Positions 17,086 through 28,270 of a stretch of DNA of 64,000 nucleotides are shown piece after piece. The position numbers and the translations under genes are program-made. The notes under the pieces were generated by a model. The model had not been told where the DNA came from. It did not search any database and saw nothing but the letters and a program-made list of their open reading frames with translations. The first letter of the stretch is position 1; every line of letters starts with the position of its first letter. This DNA comes from Bacteroidota bacterium (lineage in GTDB: Bacteria; Bacteroidota; Bacteroidia; Palsa-965): the NCBI GenBank assembly GCA_016194975.1, contig JACQAM010000019.1, positions 123,346 through 187,345 of the forward strand, in the 5' to 3' direction.

Positions 17086-18465
17086 TCAGTTCTTTTCTTT
17101 TTTCGGTTTTTTAATGGAATCGCTTTCTTTTGCTTTCAGGCTATCCTTATTCGAGGGGACATCTTCTTTCTGCGCCGGGGCATTGCTTTTCGGGTTTTTC
17201 ATGAGTTTCTCCATCATGTGAAGGTGCCACGATGTATTCGCAGAAAAAACCCCATTGATGAAAATAACATCAGTAATTCCGTTTTTCTCAATGAGATCAA
17301 GAAGATTATAATTGTAATAGCGGTAATCCACCACGAATGTCTGTTCGAAATGCGCCGGGAAATAAGTGGAGAAAGGATTGCCGTAAGAATTTTTCACGAT
17401 CACTACTTTGCGCCCGTTCTTCACATCAGAATCTATTCTCACCATCGGGTAATCGCCACCGAGAAAAACACCGTAGGAATTAGCACCGCTTGCATGCTCG
17501 GCATAGAGCGAACCGCCTACTGCTTTTTCCTGGTTTTTTTTGGTGTACATGTAAGGTTTAAAAGCGTTCGGTATCTTCCAGTAAAAAACAGTATCAGCAT
17601 TATCTTTCAAACGTGAATCACGCGTATCCCAGTATAAACTTCCGAGATAATTTGTTTTACTTTTCATTTCCATTTGAGAAAGTGAAAGTGCAGTGATCCC
17701 GGCTGTATTGCAGAAAGCAACGTAAGCGTAATAAGCGCCAAGCCCCGTCCAGTGGTGATCTGTTTTGTAATACACATATTCATTCTGATGTGCGGCAATC
17801 AATGAATAAGCATCTACGCATTTCACACCGGGCATCATGTTCGAATACATCGCCTGGATATTGTGTTTTTCTTTTCCGCGATAATTTCCCGGTGAATTGA
17901 ATTCGATGGAAGATGGAACAACCACAGCGTAAACAGTTGCTTTACCAGCGAGCGCTACCTCGTATTTATTCACTACATCGGCATAAGCTTTTGCCATTCT
18001 ATCATTGCCACCGAAAATTTCCATGGCCCTTCCGTTATAGATAAGCAGGTTGTCCACTTCTTCTCCGCCTTCTGCAGGTATATCCGAATCCACTATTGCA
18101 GAATCATTGAGCGAATCAGATTTTTTTAATGGAATACTCGTGCCGGTCAGCATTTTTTTTGGCTTGGTGTAGAATCCGATCGACTTATCCTTGAATCCTC
18201 TTGCATCTTTGAGTTTGAAAGAAAAATCAACAAGTTTATCCCGGTAAGGAAAATTATCAGCAACAAAAAGATCGATGGAGTCAATATAATTTCCATAGAA
18301 AAGTGAATCCCATGAAAAGACCGGAATAGGGGAGAGCTGTCTTTTTTCCACTTCTGAAACTCCGCCGTGCTTCTGGAATAAAAACAATATTCCGAATACA
18401 GTCAGCAAGGTTGTAAAAACAACCGTATTGATGTAAGCGAACTTATTTTTAGCACTGCGTTTCAT
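17086..18465 (-). CDS. DHHW-family (AlgJ/AlgX-like) O-acetylation protein
   Basis: A 459-residue protein with an N-terminal membrane anchor (residues about 13-31) and a periplasmic SGNH-like domain. The diagnostic motif is Y-K-T-D-H-H-W-T-G-L-G-A-Y near residue 240, the D-x-H-W catalytic pair of the alginate O-acetylation proteins AlgJ/AlgX. The Ser-containing block is V-V-V-P-S-S. The C-terminus is Lys/Ser/Asp-rich and disordered. In the known systems this protein takes acetyl from the MBOAT partner and moves it to the polysaccharide in the periplasm. The MBOAT gene lies 41 bp upstream and the SGNH-LysM gene 1 bp downstream. Confidence 0.88.
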   Translation of the reverse strand: MKRSAKNKFAYINTVVFTTLLTVFGILFLFQKHGGVSEVEKRQLSPIPVFSWDSLFYGNYIDSIDLFVADNFPYRDKLVDFSFKLKDARGFKDKSIGFYTKPKKMLTGTSIPLKKSDSLNDSAIVDSDIPAEGGEEVDNLLIYNGRAMEIFGGNDRMAKAYADVVNKYEVALAGKATVYAVVVPSSIEFNSPGNYRGKEKHNIQAMYSNMMPGVKCVDAYSLIAAHQNEYVYYKTDHHWTGLGAYYAYVAFCNTAGITALSLSQMEMKSKTNYLGSLYWDTRDSRLKDNADTVFYWKIPNAFKPYMYTKKNQEKAVGGSLYAEHASGANSYGVFLGGDYPMVRIDSDVKNGRKVVIVKNSYGNPFSTYFPAHFEQTFVVDYRYYNYNLLDLIEKNGITDVIFINGVFSANTSWHLHMMEKLMKNPKSNAPAQKEDVPSNKDSLKAKESDSIKKPKKEKN

Positions 18466-18506
18466 TTTTAAAACATAAAGTTATCCGTTCATTGCCCATA
18501 CTCCTG

Positions 18507-19943
18507 CTAAATTCTTCCGTAAAGAAAGGGGTTATAGGATTTCCCTACCAGCAGGCAGGTGGAAAGGAACAACAACAGAAAGTTGAAAACAAAAGTGAGG
18601 CCATACACATAATCCTGCCGGCGCGCTACGATCAGTTGTTTGACCCATCTATTTGAATAACGGTAAACCGGTGTGCAGAGAATGAGTGCAAGGAGGATCC
18701 ACAAAATATTTTCCTGAATGTCGAGCCACGACGGCAGATCCCACCAGTCATGTCCGTTTACATGGAAAAGAACTTTCAGGTAAGCGCCGAGCATATTGAA
18801 TTTAATAAAATAGAAAAGCACCCAGCTCATCATAATGAAGAACAGAATATAAATGCGATCGATGGGAAGATACCATGGAACTTTTTTGAGGAACTTGCCC
18901 AGAAATATTTTTTCGATGAACAAAAGAATTCCCCACATCAATCCCCAGAAAATAAAATTCCAGCTGGCGCCGTGCCACATTCCGGTAACGAACCACACGA
19001 AAAATAAATTGAAGTACTGATTTTTCCTGTTACCGCCGAGCGGGATATAAATATAATCGCGGAACCAGGTGGAAAGTGAAATGTGCCACCTTCGCCAGAA
19101 ATCCATTGCCGATCTGGATGTGTAGGGGTAATTGAAATTCTCGAGGTAATGGAATCCGAACATTCTTCCTAAACCAATCGCCATATCGGAATAACCTGAA
19201 AAATCGAAATAAATCTGGAACGCATACATCAGTAATCCGAACCAGGCACCTGTTACCGTAAGATGATCGAAAATGTGAATATTGCCTATGCTCTGATCAC
19301 CCATATATTTTTGCACGTAGATATAAGCCACATTGGCTATACAAACTTTTTTGAAAAGGCCAATGCAGAATCTTCCGATCCCTGAACTGATATCTGCTAT
19401 TCTCTGTTTGCGATTATCTATTTCATGCGCAATGGTCACATATCGCACAATAGGCCCGGCCACGAGTTGATGATAAAGTGAAATGAACATCATGAACTTG
19501 AGAAGCGATTTCTGCGCTTTCACTTTATTCGAATAAACATCGAACACATAGGAAACAGATTGGAAAGTATAGAATGAAATACCGAGCGGAAATGTAAATC
19601 CGGGTTTGTGGAAAGTTGTTCCGAAAACATGATTCACATTTTCAATTACAAATCCGCTGTACTTGAAGATCATGAGCACACCCACATTCACACAAATGGA
19701 AGAGACCACTCCGAGTTTTCCCCATTTTTTGTGACGGAATCTGTCAATGAAGCGTCCGTTCAGGTAATCGATGAATGCGGTGAAGATGAGAAGCAGCACC
19801 CAGAAAGGTTCGCCCCAGGCATAGAATACGAAGGAGAAAAGTGTGAGCACGATGTTACGGTACACATCATTTTTCGAGATGTAATACAGGATGAGGTTGA
19901 GCGGGAGAAAAATGTAGAGGAATGTGAGACTGGCAAAAACCAT
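18507..19943 (-). CDS. MBOAT-family O-acyltransferase (AlgI/DltB-like)
   Basis: A 478-residue polytopic inner-membrane protein. Family hallmarks: Q-I-Y-F-D-F-S-G-Y-S-D-M-A-I-G, M-D-F-W-R-R-W-H-I-S-L-S-T-W-F-R-D-Y and the invariant histidine in V-T-G-M-W-H-G-A-S-W. It would carry acetyl groups from cytoplasmic acetyl-CoA across the membrane to the DHHW protein encoded next. It is the first gene of a three-gene minus-strand operon. The polysaccharide substrate is most likely made by the genes at 0-9.7 kb, but that is inference from proximity. Confidence 0.93.
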   Translation of the reverse strand: MVFASLTFLYIFLPLNLILYYISKNDVYRNIVLTLFSFVFYAWGEPFWVLLLIFTAFIDYLNGRFIDRFRHKKWGKLGVVSSICVNVGVLMIFKYSGFVIENVNHVFGTTFHKPGFTFPLGISFYTFQSVSYVFDVYSNKVKAQKSLLKFMMFISLYHQLVAGPIVRYVTIAHEIDNRKQRIADISSGIGRFCIGLFKKVCIANVAYIYVQKYMGDQSIGNIHIFDHLTVTGAWFGLLMYAFQIYFDFSGYSDMAIGLGRMFGFHYLENFNYPYTSRSAMDFWRRWHISLSTWFRDYIYIPLGGNRKNQYFNLFFVWFVTGMWHGASWNFIFWGLMWGILLFIEKIFLGKFLKKVPWYLPIDRIYILFFIMMSWVLFYFIKFNMLGAYLKVLFHVNGHDWWDLPSWLDIQENILWILLALILCTPVYRYSNRWVKQLIVARRQDYVYGLTFVFNFLLLFLSTCLLVGKSYNPFLYGRI

Positions 19944-20157
19944 AATTTCAGTTCTTCCTTCTGCGGGATGCTTGTGGGAGACAAAACAAAAATACGGCTT
20001 TGTTTTTCTTTCTGTTGCAAATGAAGATTAATGCAGGATTAATTGAAGAAGTGTGGGGGAAGAGAGGTTAATTGTTAGAAACTGTATGATGCAGATATTT
20101 TGAGGTAATAAATGCAATGAAAAAAATATTAATACAAAGAATGAAAAACAATAAAAC

Positions 20158-20188
20158 AAAAAATCCTCTCAGAGATGAGAGGATTTTT
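20158..20188 (-). terminator. Rho-independent terminator after tRNA-Asp
   Basis: Hairpin with stem AATCCTCTC/GAGAGGATT and a short loop, followed on the minus strand by a T-run. It lies directly downstream of the tRNA-Asp gene. Confidence 0.85.
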
Positions 20189-20189
20189 G

Positions 20190-20263
20190 CGGACCGGACG
20201 GGACTCGAACCCGCGACCTCCGCCGTGACAGGGCGATATTCTAACCAGCTGAACTACCGATCC
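20190..20263 (-). tRNA. tRNA-Asp (GTC)
   Basis: Read on the minus strand the 74-nt gene forms a full cloverleaf: acceptor GGATCGG pairs with CCGGTCC, the D-arm contains AGTTCAGCTGG, the anticodon loop CCTGTCACG has GTC, and the T-loop GGTTCGAGTCC is canonical. The CCA is not encoded. It is followed by a strong terminator and lies in the same orientation as tRNA-Lys. Confidence 0.97.
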
Positions 20264-20276
20264 AAATTCTGATTCT

Positions 20277-20505
20277 AATTTACAAAGAACTTTATTCTGT
20301 GATCCCACTGGGAGAGCAAGCGAAAAGAAAATGCCCGGTGGGCATTTTGCGCTTGTGATGCTCACGCTTTGCGTGGCACGAGTCCCTGCGGATTTCATAA
20401 TTTACAAAGAACTTTATTCTGTGATCCCACTGGGAGAGCAAGCGAAAAGAAAATGCCCGGTGGGTATTTTCCGCTTGTGATGCTCACGCTTTGCGTGGCA
20501 CGAGT
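20277..20505. repeat. Two tandem 107-bp repeats between tRNA genes
   Basis: Copies at 20277-20383 and 20399-20505 differ at only two positions and are 122 bp apart. Each contains GTGATCCCACTGGGA, nearly the same as the 3' end of the adjacent tRNA-Lys gene in this orientation (GTGATCCCGCTGGGA). This is followed by a hairpin (CAAGCG ... AAAATGCCC/GGGCATTTT ... CGCTTG) and a second small one (CACGC-TTT-GCGTG). They look like serial duplications of a tRNA 3' end with a flanking hairpin, possibly remnants of integration sites. No coding capacity. Confidence 0.8.
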
Positions 20506-20511
20506 ATTCGG

Positions 20512-20584
20512 TGATCCCGCTGGGACTCGAACCCAGGGCCCTAACATTAAAAGTGTTATGCTCTACCAACTGAGCTACGGAATC
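20512..20584 (-). tRNA. tRNA-Lys (TTT)
   Basis: The 73-nt minus-strand gene folds as a cloverleaf: acceptor GATTCCG pairs with CGGGATC (one G-T pair), the D-arm contains AGCTCAGTTGG, the anticodon loop CTTTTAA gives TTT, and the T-loop GGTTCGAGTCC is standard. The CCA is not encoded. The 3' end is partly duplicated in the tandem repeats downstream. Confidence 0.97.
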
Positions 20585-20831
20585 AATCCACGCTTTTTAT
20601 TAACGCGGCTGCAAAGATAGTTGCTTCCCACACTCTGCCAAATTGTTGACCAATCTTTTTTAACATGTTATCAGTCTTATCGGATCGCCATAAATGATCT
20701 TTTCCTGATCTTATTATTCTTTTTTCCCCAATGAAATTTTGATCCTGAATTTTAATATTAAACAATAAATTTCTATTCGAAACAAATGAATTCAGGCCAG
20801 CGAAACCAGGAAAAAATGGTGACAAATAACC

Positions 20832-20839
20832 TACCTTTG
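20832..20839 (+). promoter_or_regulatory. Bacteroidota -7 box for the large T9SS protein
   Basis: TACCTTTG matches TAnnTTTG and ends 25 bp before the ATG at 20865. No TTG at the -33 position is visible. The preceding 245 bp back to tRNA-Lys is AT-rich and contains no other feature seen. Confidence 0.55.
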
Positions 20840-20864
20840 TTATACAGGCAAATTGCATTGAAGC

Positions 20865-23800
20865 ATGCGTTCCCTAACGCGATTTTTTTTATTTATTTTC
20901 TTTTTTGCAGCTTATCCGCTGAGCGTTTCCGCCTCTCATCTCATGGGCGGTGAGATCACGTGGATCTGTCAGGGTAACGGGCAGTTTGTCTTCCAAATGA
21001 AATTATACCGCGATTGCAACGGTGTGCAGGGGCCTGCTGCTGCGAGTATCGATGTGTTCAATAATCCTTCGCTTTCATCGATCGCCATGAATCTTGTTTC
21101 GCAAACAGATATTTCTCCACAATGCAATGTAACAGGCCCGCAGATCACATGTGCGAATGCGCAGGCGCAACCGGGCTGGCCTGCAAGCGCAACGCCCGTG
21201 CCGGGCGCAGTGGAAGAATTCGTTTACCAGTCGGCGCCCATTACCATTTCAGGAACTCCCCCTGCCGGTGGATGGGTTTTCGCTTACACAAATTGTTGCC
21301 GGAATATGTCGGTGACAAATATCAATAACGGCGCAGGAAGTTTAGGATTCACACTCCGCGCAAAAATGTATGCCTACAATAATCAGAATACAAATCCCTG
21401 CTATGATAATTCACCGGAATTTCTCGAGAGCCCGAAGACCATTATCTGCACAGGATATCCTTTCACTTACAATCACAATGCAGTAGATAAAGAACTCGAT
21501 TCACTTTCCTATTCGTGGGCTGAGCCGCTCGATGAATACCTGAATCCGCCTCCTGCTGCATTTGTTGTTGGAACAAATCCGCCTACTATTCCTTTCGTTG
21601 CGGGATTTGCTTTCAATAATCCGATGCCGGGGCCTGCGTTGAATCCGGGAAATGTTCCTGCTACCATCAATCCTATTACCGGCGAAATTTCTTACACCTC
21701 ATTCACGCAGGGAAATTTTGTGACGTGTATAAAAGTGGAAGCGTGGAAATGCGGACAGCTCGTTGCAGAAATTTACCGCGACATACAGGTGGTTTTACTT
21801 CCGTGCGGAAATAATTCTCCTCCCGCTGTTACACCGCCGTTCAATGCAAACACTTCTTTTAATCTCACAATTTACGCAGGGCAATTAGTGAATTTTAATT
21901 TTTCAGCTGTGGATAATGATACGCTGAGTAATGGTGCGCCGCAAACGATGACGCTTACTGCAACAGGACAGGAATTTGGCGCAGGATTTACCAACGCGGC
22001 TGCCGGTTGTATCAATCCGCCATGCGCTACACTCAATGCACCGCCACCGGTTTCTGCAATAGGAAATCTGAATACAACTTTCAACTGGCAAACAGCGTGC
22101 AATCATGTTTACTACACGAATCAATGTGCGCAGCAATCGAACGTTTACGATTTCATTCTTCGTACGACGGATGATTTTTGTCCGGCACCGGCACAGACCA
22201 TTGCAACAATTTCCATTACTGTTCTTGCACAGCCATTGGTAAATTCTCCAAAGGTGCATTGTGTTGCAGTACAACTCAACGGCGATGTTACACTCACGTG
22301 GGAACAACCACCTGATACGGGGGGAACTTTCAACAGCTATCACATTTACACTTCCGCGAATGTAAATGGCCCGTTCATTCACCTCGATTCTATTTTCAAT
22401 TACAACCAGCTTACCTACACACACGTGGGCGCGAATGCAAATGCGGGACCCGTTTTCTATTATGTGCAAACGAGATCGGGTTGCGGCGGACTGATTTTTT
22501 CTCCTCCTGCCGATACGATGAGTTCAATTTATTTACAAGTGAACAACAGCAATAACCAGGCGGCATTGCTCAACTGGAACAATATCAGTATTCCTCCTCC
22601 AACGTCGCAATATCCATGGTTCAGAATTTATCGTGAATATCCGACCGGCATCTGGACATTGATCGATTCAACGCAATCGCTGAATTATGTTGATTCGATA
22701 CAGGTGTGCAATAACCAGGTGAATTACAGAATTGAGATCGGTGATTCGCTCGGGTGCGTTTCTGTTTCGAATGTTGACGGTGATCTTTTTCTTGATAATG
22801 TTATTCCGAATATTCCTCTTCTTGATTCGGTGAGTGTGAATGCAGGAAATACGGCAACGATAGGATGGAATGCAAGCACTTCGCACGATGTGATCGGTTA
22901 TGTTGTTTATCAATATATCAATGGAATATGGACTGCGATCGATACGTTGTGGGGAATCAATAACACGGGATACATTAACGGGATCAGTAATGCCGGACAG
23001 CAAAGCGAGAGTTACGTGATCGCTGCGCTGGATTCGTGCGGGAATGTGAGTACTTTTTCATTGGTGCATTCAACTATTTTTCTGAATCGTTCGCTCGACA
23101 TCTGCACGTCGAGTGCTAATTTGTGGTGGAATAATTATCAGAACATGCCGGGTGGCGGCGGAGGTTATAATATTTTCGTGAATGATAATGGCGGGCCTTT
23201 CACACTCGCCGGTTCTACCGCGGCGGGCGATACTACTTTCACTATTGCCGGACTTGTTCCTGCTCACACGTATTGCTGTTATGTGCAGGCGTTCAATAAT
23301 CCGACTACGATCACTGCCACATCGCAGGAGATCTGTTTCTTCGCGAATTTTCTCACGGAACCTGTTTTCAATTATCTGCGCACGGCAACTGTTGCCGGAA
23401 CTAATTCTGTGAATGTGATCGGTTATGTGGATGTGAATGCAGATGTGGTGAGTTATAATTTCTATCGTGCAGATACGATCATCGGCCCTTATAATTTCAT
23501 TGGCTCTGTTGCTGCGAATCCACCGAACAGCATGGTTGTGTTTACAGACAACCAGGCGGAAACAGGAAAGAAAAGTTATTTCTACAGGATGTCGGCGGTT
23601 GACAGTTGCGGTACAGATACGATGATATCAAATTATGGAAGAACAATTTTTCTGCAGGCAATAAGTAATGACGAGATTACGAATACACTTTACTGGAATG
23701 ATTATGCGCAGTGGCCGGCTAATGTGGCGGATTATAATATTTACCGTAGCATTGATGGCGTATGGGATCCTGTTCCGGTCAATACAGTTCCGTTCACAAA

Positions 23801-24230
23801 TGCCGGCGAGAATATTTACACCGATGATGTGCAGAATTATATTCAGTACATCGGAAAATTCTCTTACCAGGTGGAAGCGATGGAAGCTCCGGGAAATCCG
23901 TATGGATTTGCAGATAGTTCCTGGTCGAATATTGCAGATGTTGTTCAGAAACCACTCGTGTATGTTCCGAATGCATTCACGCCGAATAATAATGGGCTGA
24001 ATGATATTTTCATGCCATCGACAGGTTATGTTGACATTGTAGATTATAATTTTTCCGTGTTCAATCGCTGGGGAGAAAAAATATTTGAAACGAATGATCG
24101 CACCGCCGGATGGGACGGAAAATATGCAGGACACCGATGCGAACCGGATGTATATGTGTGGTTGCTGACTTTTAAAACAGCTTCGGGACAATACATAGAC
24201 GAGAAGGGAATTGTGACGCTGCTCCGGTAA
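20865..24230 (+). CDS. Large secreted protein with gliding-motility-type (T9SS type B) C-terminal domain
   Basis: A 1121-residue exported protein. It has a signal peptide (residues 1-23), then the S-H-L-M-G-G-E-I-T-W start seen in a large family of Bacteroidota surface proteins, several beta-sandwich (fibronectin-III-like) repeats with paired cysteines, and a C-terminal domain of about 85 residues: Y-V-P-N-A-F-T-P-N-N-N-G-L-N-D and F-N-R-W-G-E-K-I-F, ending in a Lys/Arg-containing strand. This CTD directs secretion by the type IX system and attachment to the cell surface. The probable role is adhesion or a cell-surface scaffold; no enzymatic motif was seen. Monocistronic. Confidence 0.92.
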   Translation: MRSLTRFFLFIFFFAAYPLSVSASHLMGGEITWICQGNGQFVFQMKLYRDCNGVQGPAAASIDVFNNPSLSSIAMNLVSQTDISPQCNVTGPQITCANAQAQPGWPASATPVPGAVEEFVYQSAPITISGTPPAGGWVFAYTNCCRNMSVTNINNGAGSLGFTLRAKMYAYNNQNTNPCYDNSPEFLESPKTIICTGYPFTYNHNAVDKELDSLSYSWAEPLDEYLNPPPAAFVVGTNPPTIPFVAGFAFNNPMPGPALNPGNVPATINPITGEISYTSFTQGNFVTCIKVEAWKCGQLVAEIYRDIQVVLLPCGNNSPPAVTPPFNANTSFNLTIYAGQLVNFNFSAVDNDTLSNGAPQTMTLTATGQEFGAGFTNAAAGCINPPCATLNAPPPVSAIGNLNTTFNWQTACNHVYYTNQCAQQSNVYDFILRTTDDFCPAPAQTIATISITVLAQPLVNSPKVHCVAVQLNGDVTLTWEQPPDTGGTFNSYHIYTSANVNGPFIHLDSIFNYNQLTYTHVGANANAGPVFYYVQTRSGCGGLIFSPPADTMSSIYLQVNNSNNQAALLNWNNISIPPPTSQYPWFRIYREYPTGIWTLIDSTQSLNYVDSIQVCNNQVNYRIEIGDSLGCVSVSNVDGDLFLDNVIPNIPLLDSVSVNAGNTATIGWNASTSHDVIGYVVYQYINGIWTAIDTLWGINNTGYINGISNAGQQSESYVIAALDSCGNVSTFSLVHSTIFLNRSLDICTSSANLWWNNYQNMPGGGGGYNIFVNDNGGPFTLAGSTAAGDTTFTIAGLVPAHTYCCYVQAFNNPTTITATSQEICFFANFLTEPVFNYLRTATVAGTNSVNVIGYVDVNADVVSYNFYRADTIIGPYNFIGSVAANPPNSMVVFTDNQAETGKKSYFYRMSAVDSCGTDTMISNYGRTIFLQAISNDEITNTLYWNDYAQWPANVADYNIYRSIDGVWDPVPVNTVPFTNAGENIYTDDVQNYIQYIGKFSYQVEAMEAPGNPYGFADSSWSNIADVVQKPLVYVPNAFTPNNNGLNDIFMPSTGYVDIVDYNFSVFNRWGEKIFETNDRTAGWDGKYAGHRCEPDVYVWLLTFKTASGQYIDEKGIVTLLR

Positions 24231-26040
<1,810 letters not shown>

Positions 26041-26126
26041 TTGTTTTGTTTCTTGTGTTGCTTTGTTGTAGGTATTCGATAGATTTCAATAGGAAACTTA
26101 AGAAACCAGGAAACAAAAGCAACGAA

Positions 26127-26645
26127 TCACTGATTGTATTTCTTCTTCGTTCTCGTGAAATTTTTTGTCGAGTCGAGAGACGCTTTTAAAACAGACGGCG
26201 TAAATAAAATGGAATAGTCCACCGGTTGGTAATCTTCATTGTGTTCTTTGCGCGATGTCCAGTGAATTTTATTTTCTTCCACAGTTCCTTTCATAATTAT
26301 TCTTGTGTAATTACTTTCGATGAGTTGAAATTTTTCGAGTGTGATGGAATCTCCTTTCAGCAAATAATTTCCCCAGGAACCTTTATACACAAAAACATTT
26401 CCTTCCCCGGTAAAATAATTGTCGAATGAAAATGCAGAGCCGTCCCTGAAAAATAACACGGGCTTTGCAGTTTTTTTTCCGTCGTGATCTTTTTCGGGCG
26501 ATAAAGTATCGGAATAATAGCCATCGAATCTCAGTAATGAATTTGTCCCGGGAGAAAAATTTCTGTGATAAATGATCGAAGGATCGTAGGTAACGCAGGA
26601 AACAGCGATCGAAATAAAAAAAAGAAACGAAAAATATTTTCTCAC
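26127..26645 (-). CDS. Putative lipoprotein, function unknown
   Basis: A 172-residue protein with a lipoprotein signal (basic start, hydrophobic core, Cys17 in A-V-S-C). The rest is a beta-rich domain with F-D-G-Y-Y-S-D and F-R-D-G-S-A-F-S-F, resembling small Bacteroidota lipoproteins that form a lipocalin-like sheet; no family can be named. The start is GTG, overlapping the stop of the DUF1003 gene (GTGA), so the two are co-translated. Confidence 0.7.
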   Translation of the reverse strand: MRKYFSFLFFISIAVSCVTYDPSIIYHRNFSPGTNSLLRFDGYYSDTLSPEKDHDGKKTAKPVLFFRDGSAFSFDNYFTGEGNVFVYKGSWGNYLLKGDSITLEKFQLIESNYTRIIMKGTVEENKIHWTSRKEHNEDYQPVDYSILFTPSVLKASLDSTKNFTRTKKKYNQ

Positions 26646-27346
26646 TGTTTTTTCTCTTTTACTTCGCGGAGAATATCTTCCAGGAATTCGGCTTGTACTT
26701 CCTGGATCTCGAGCAAACGTTTGCTCTGGTGTATCATGAGGTGATCGAGTTTTTCGTGCAGCAATTTTATTTCCAGTTCTGCTTTCAGATTTATTTTATA
26801 ATCGTGTTCACTCCGCACGCGGTCTTTGTCGCCCTGTCGATTCTGGCTCATCATGATGATCGGCGCCTGCACTGCGGCAAGACAGGATAAAATAAGATTG
26901 AGCGCCATGAACGGATACACGTCGAATGCATGTGTCATAAGTATCCACGCATTCAATCCCATCCAGCCGACGATGAACGAGAAGAAAAAAATAATGAATG
27001 TCCAGCTTCCGCCGAATTCCGCAATTTTATCAGCTATACGCTGACCGAAAGTCAGTTTATCTTCGAGATTATCTTCAATATTTTCTGAGAGAATTTTGTT
27101 ATGCGTGATCGCTTCTACTACTTCATTCTCCAGTTTATCGAGGTCACCGATCTCCTGCTGAATAAGTCCTTCCACATATTTTTTCCGGTACGGGATAAGT
27201 TCCTCGATCGAGATATAATCTTTGCGTGAAAAAGAAGGATGATCTGTCACAATGAGTCCGAATAATTCTTCGCGCAACAATTCGCCGCGGATCGTTTCAT
27301 TTTCCGGAACATCTTTTCCGCTTATTGCACATTTTACAGTCACCAT
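26642..27346 (-). CDS. DUF1003-family membrane protein
   Basis: A 234-residue protein. An N-terminal segment with C-A-I-S-G-K could hold a zinc-binding Cys, although only one Cys is visible there. Next come a helical stretch and two membrane spans (about 117-137 and 150-170) with the DUF1003 core G-S-W-T-F-I-I-F-F-F and F-M-A-L-N-L-I-L-S. The Q-A-P-I-I-M-M-S-Q-N-R-Q segment and a C-terminal coiled-coil follow. The biochemical role of the family is unknown. ATG 27346 is chosen because the longer frame would run into the DinB gene. Confidence 0.85.
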   Translation of the reverse strand: MVTVKCAISGKDVPENETIRGELLREELFGLIVTDHPSFSRKDYISIEELIPYRKKYVEGLIQQEIGDLDKLENEVVEAITHNKILSENIEDNLEDKLTFGQRIADKIAEFGGSWTFIIFFFSFIVGWMGLNAWILMTHAFDVYPFMALNLILSCLAAVQAPIIMMSQNRQGDKDRVRSEHDYKINLKAELEIKLLHEKLDHLMIHQSKRLLEIQEVQAEFLEDILREVKEKKQ

Positions 27347-27362
27347 GTTTTTAATTTTTAGT

Positions 27363-27878
27363 TTACCAATCGCCGGCGTAATCCAGTTTTTCCCCGCCGG
27401 TTTGTTTGAGCAATTCAAATTGGGTGCGAATGATCTGGCGCATGTGAAGCAGATCGTGTGCGTGCCAGTTCACGAGAAATAGTTTTGCAGTGATCGGCCC
27501 GATTTTCGGATGATGATGTGTTTTTCCCCAGTCCGGATTTTTCAGATCGCGCAGCCATTGAACAGAATTTTTTCTTTCCGAGAGAAATTTCTTCAACGTA
27601 ATCGCGTAATCATTAGCAGCATAATTCCTTTCTTTTACCCAACCTTGCGGATCTGTTTTTGGTAATGGAAGTTCGGGAGTGGAAAGTGTATGTTTTGTTC
27701 TTGCGCGGAAATCATCACACTCTTCATCAAAAAGGTGAGAAACAATTTCAAGAAGGTTCCATTTTCCCTGTGCCGGCCTCCACAAAAATTCTTCACTCGT
27801 TTTATTACTTAGAAGAACAGAAAATATTTTTGCATTCTCTTCCAGTTTACCGGCAATAAGTAGATGGTTGAATAACAT
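27363..27878 (-). CDS. DinB-family protein
   Basis: A 171-residue four-helix-bundle protein of the DinB/YfiT superfamily, which binds a divalent metal through three histidines. Candidates are His in I-V-S-H-L-F and two in N-W-H-A-H-D-L-L-H-M. Known members are thiol-dependent transferases or are of unknown function. The frame continues upstream to 28091 but overlaps the Rieske gene; the ATG at 27878 overlaps the Rieske stop (TGATG), indicating coupling. Confidence 0.85.
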   Translation of the reverse strand: MLFNHLLIAGKLEENAKIFSVLLSNKTSEEFLWRPAQGKWNLLEIVSHLFDEECDDFRARTKHTLSTPELPLPKTDPQGWVKERNYAANDYAITLKKFLSERKNSVQWLRDLKNPDWGKTHHHPKIGPITAKLFLVNWHAHDLLHMRQIIRTQFELLKQTGGEKLDYAGDW

Positions 27879-28270
27879 CAGCCGTTGATAGTGAGAATAT
27901 TTCCGTTCTGCACAACCGTATATTTTTTGAGATTTTTCGGCGGAGGACCGGCGATCACCGTTCCGTTGGTGTCGTAAGTTCCGCCGTGACACGGACATTC
28001 GAGATGATCGTTGCTTCCATTGAATGCAACTGTACATCCGCTGTGCGTACACGTTTTGGCGAAAGCCATATAATTTGATGTTGTGACACAAACGACGATC
28101 ACTGTCTCATAATAAATGTAACCACCGGCATGCGTCAACGCTGCGTTGGCAGGATCACCAAGGTCGACCGTAAAATTTATTTTTTCTTTTTTACAGCTTT
28201 CTGCTAAGCTCACGACTGCCGCAACGCCACAGAATGCACAGGCGGTTTTGATAAAAAATCTTCTTTCCAT
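27878..28270 (-). CDS. Rieske [2Fe-2S] protein, Tat-exported
   Basis: A 130-residue Rieske protein. The N-terminus M-E-R-R-F-F-I-K-T contains a twin-arginine motif before a hydrophobic stretch, so it is likely folded in the cytoplasm and exported by Tat. The cluster ligands are in C-T-H-S-G-C (C74, H76) and C-P-C-H-G-G (C92, H95), the CxH / CxxH pattern. Small stand-alone Rieske proteins of this type occur in Bacteroidota without cytochrome b neighbours, as here. ATG 28270 starts directly at the Tat signal. Confidence 0.9.
   Translation of the reverse strand: MERRFFIKTACAFCGVAAVVSLAESCKKEKINFTVDLGDPANAALTHAGGYIYYETVIVVCVTTSNYMAFAKTCTHSGCTVAFNGSNDHLECPCHGGTYDTNGTVIAGPPPKNLKKYTVVQNGNILTING

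Noticed and set aside
20129..20398. Open frame of 89 codons on the minus strand
   Set aside because: It runs through tRNA-Asp and the tandem repeat; the tRNA and its terminator explain the sequence.
20277..20505. CRISPR-like repeat pair
   Set aside because: Only two copies of 107 bp with a 15-bp gap; no spacers or cas genes.
27879..28091. N-terminal extension of the DinB protein
   Set aside because: It overlaps the Rieske coding sequence in another frame.
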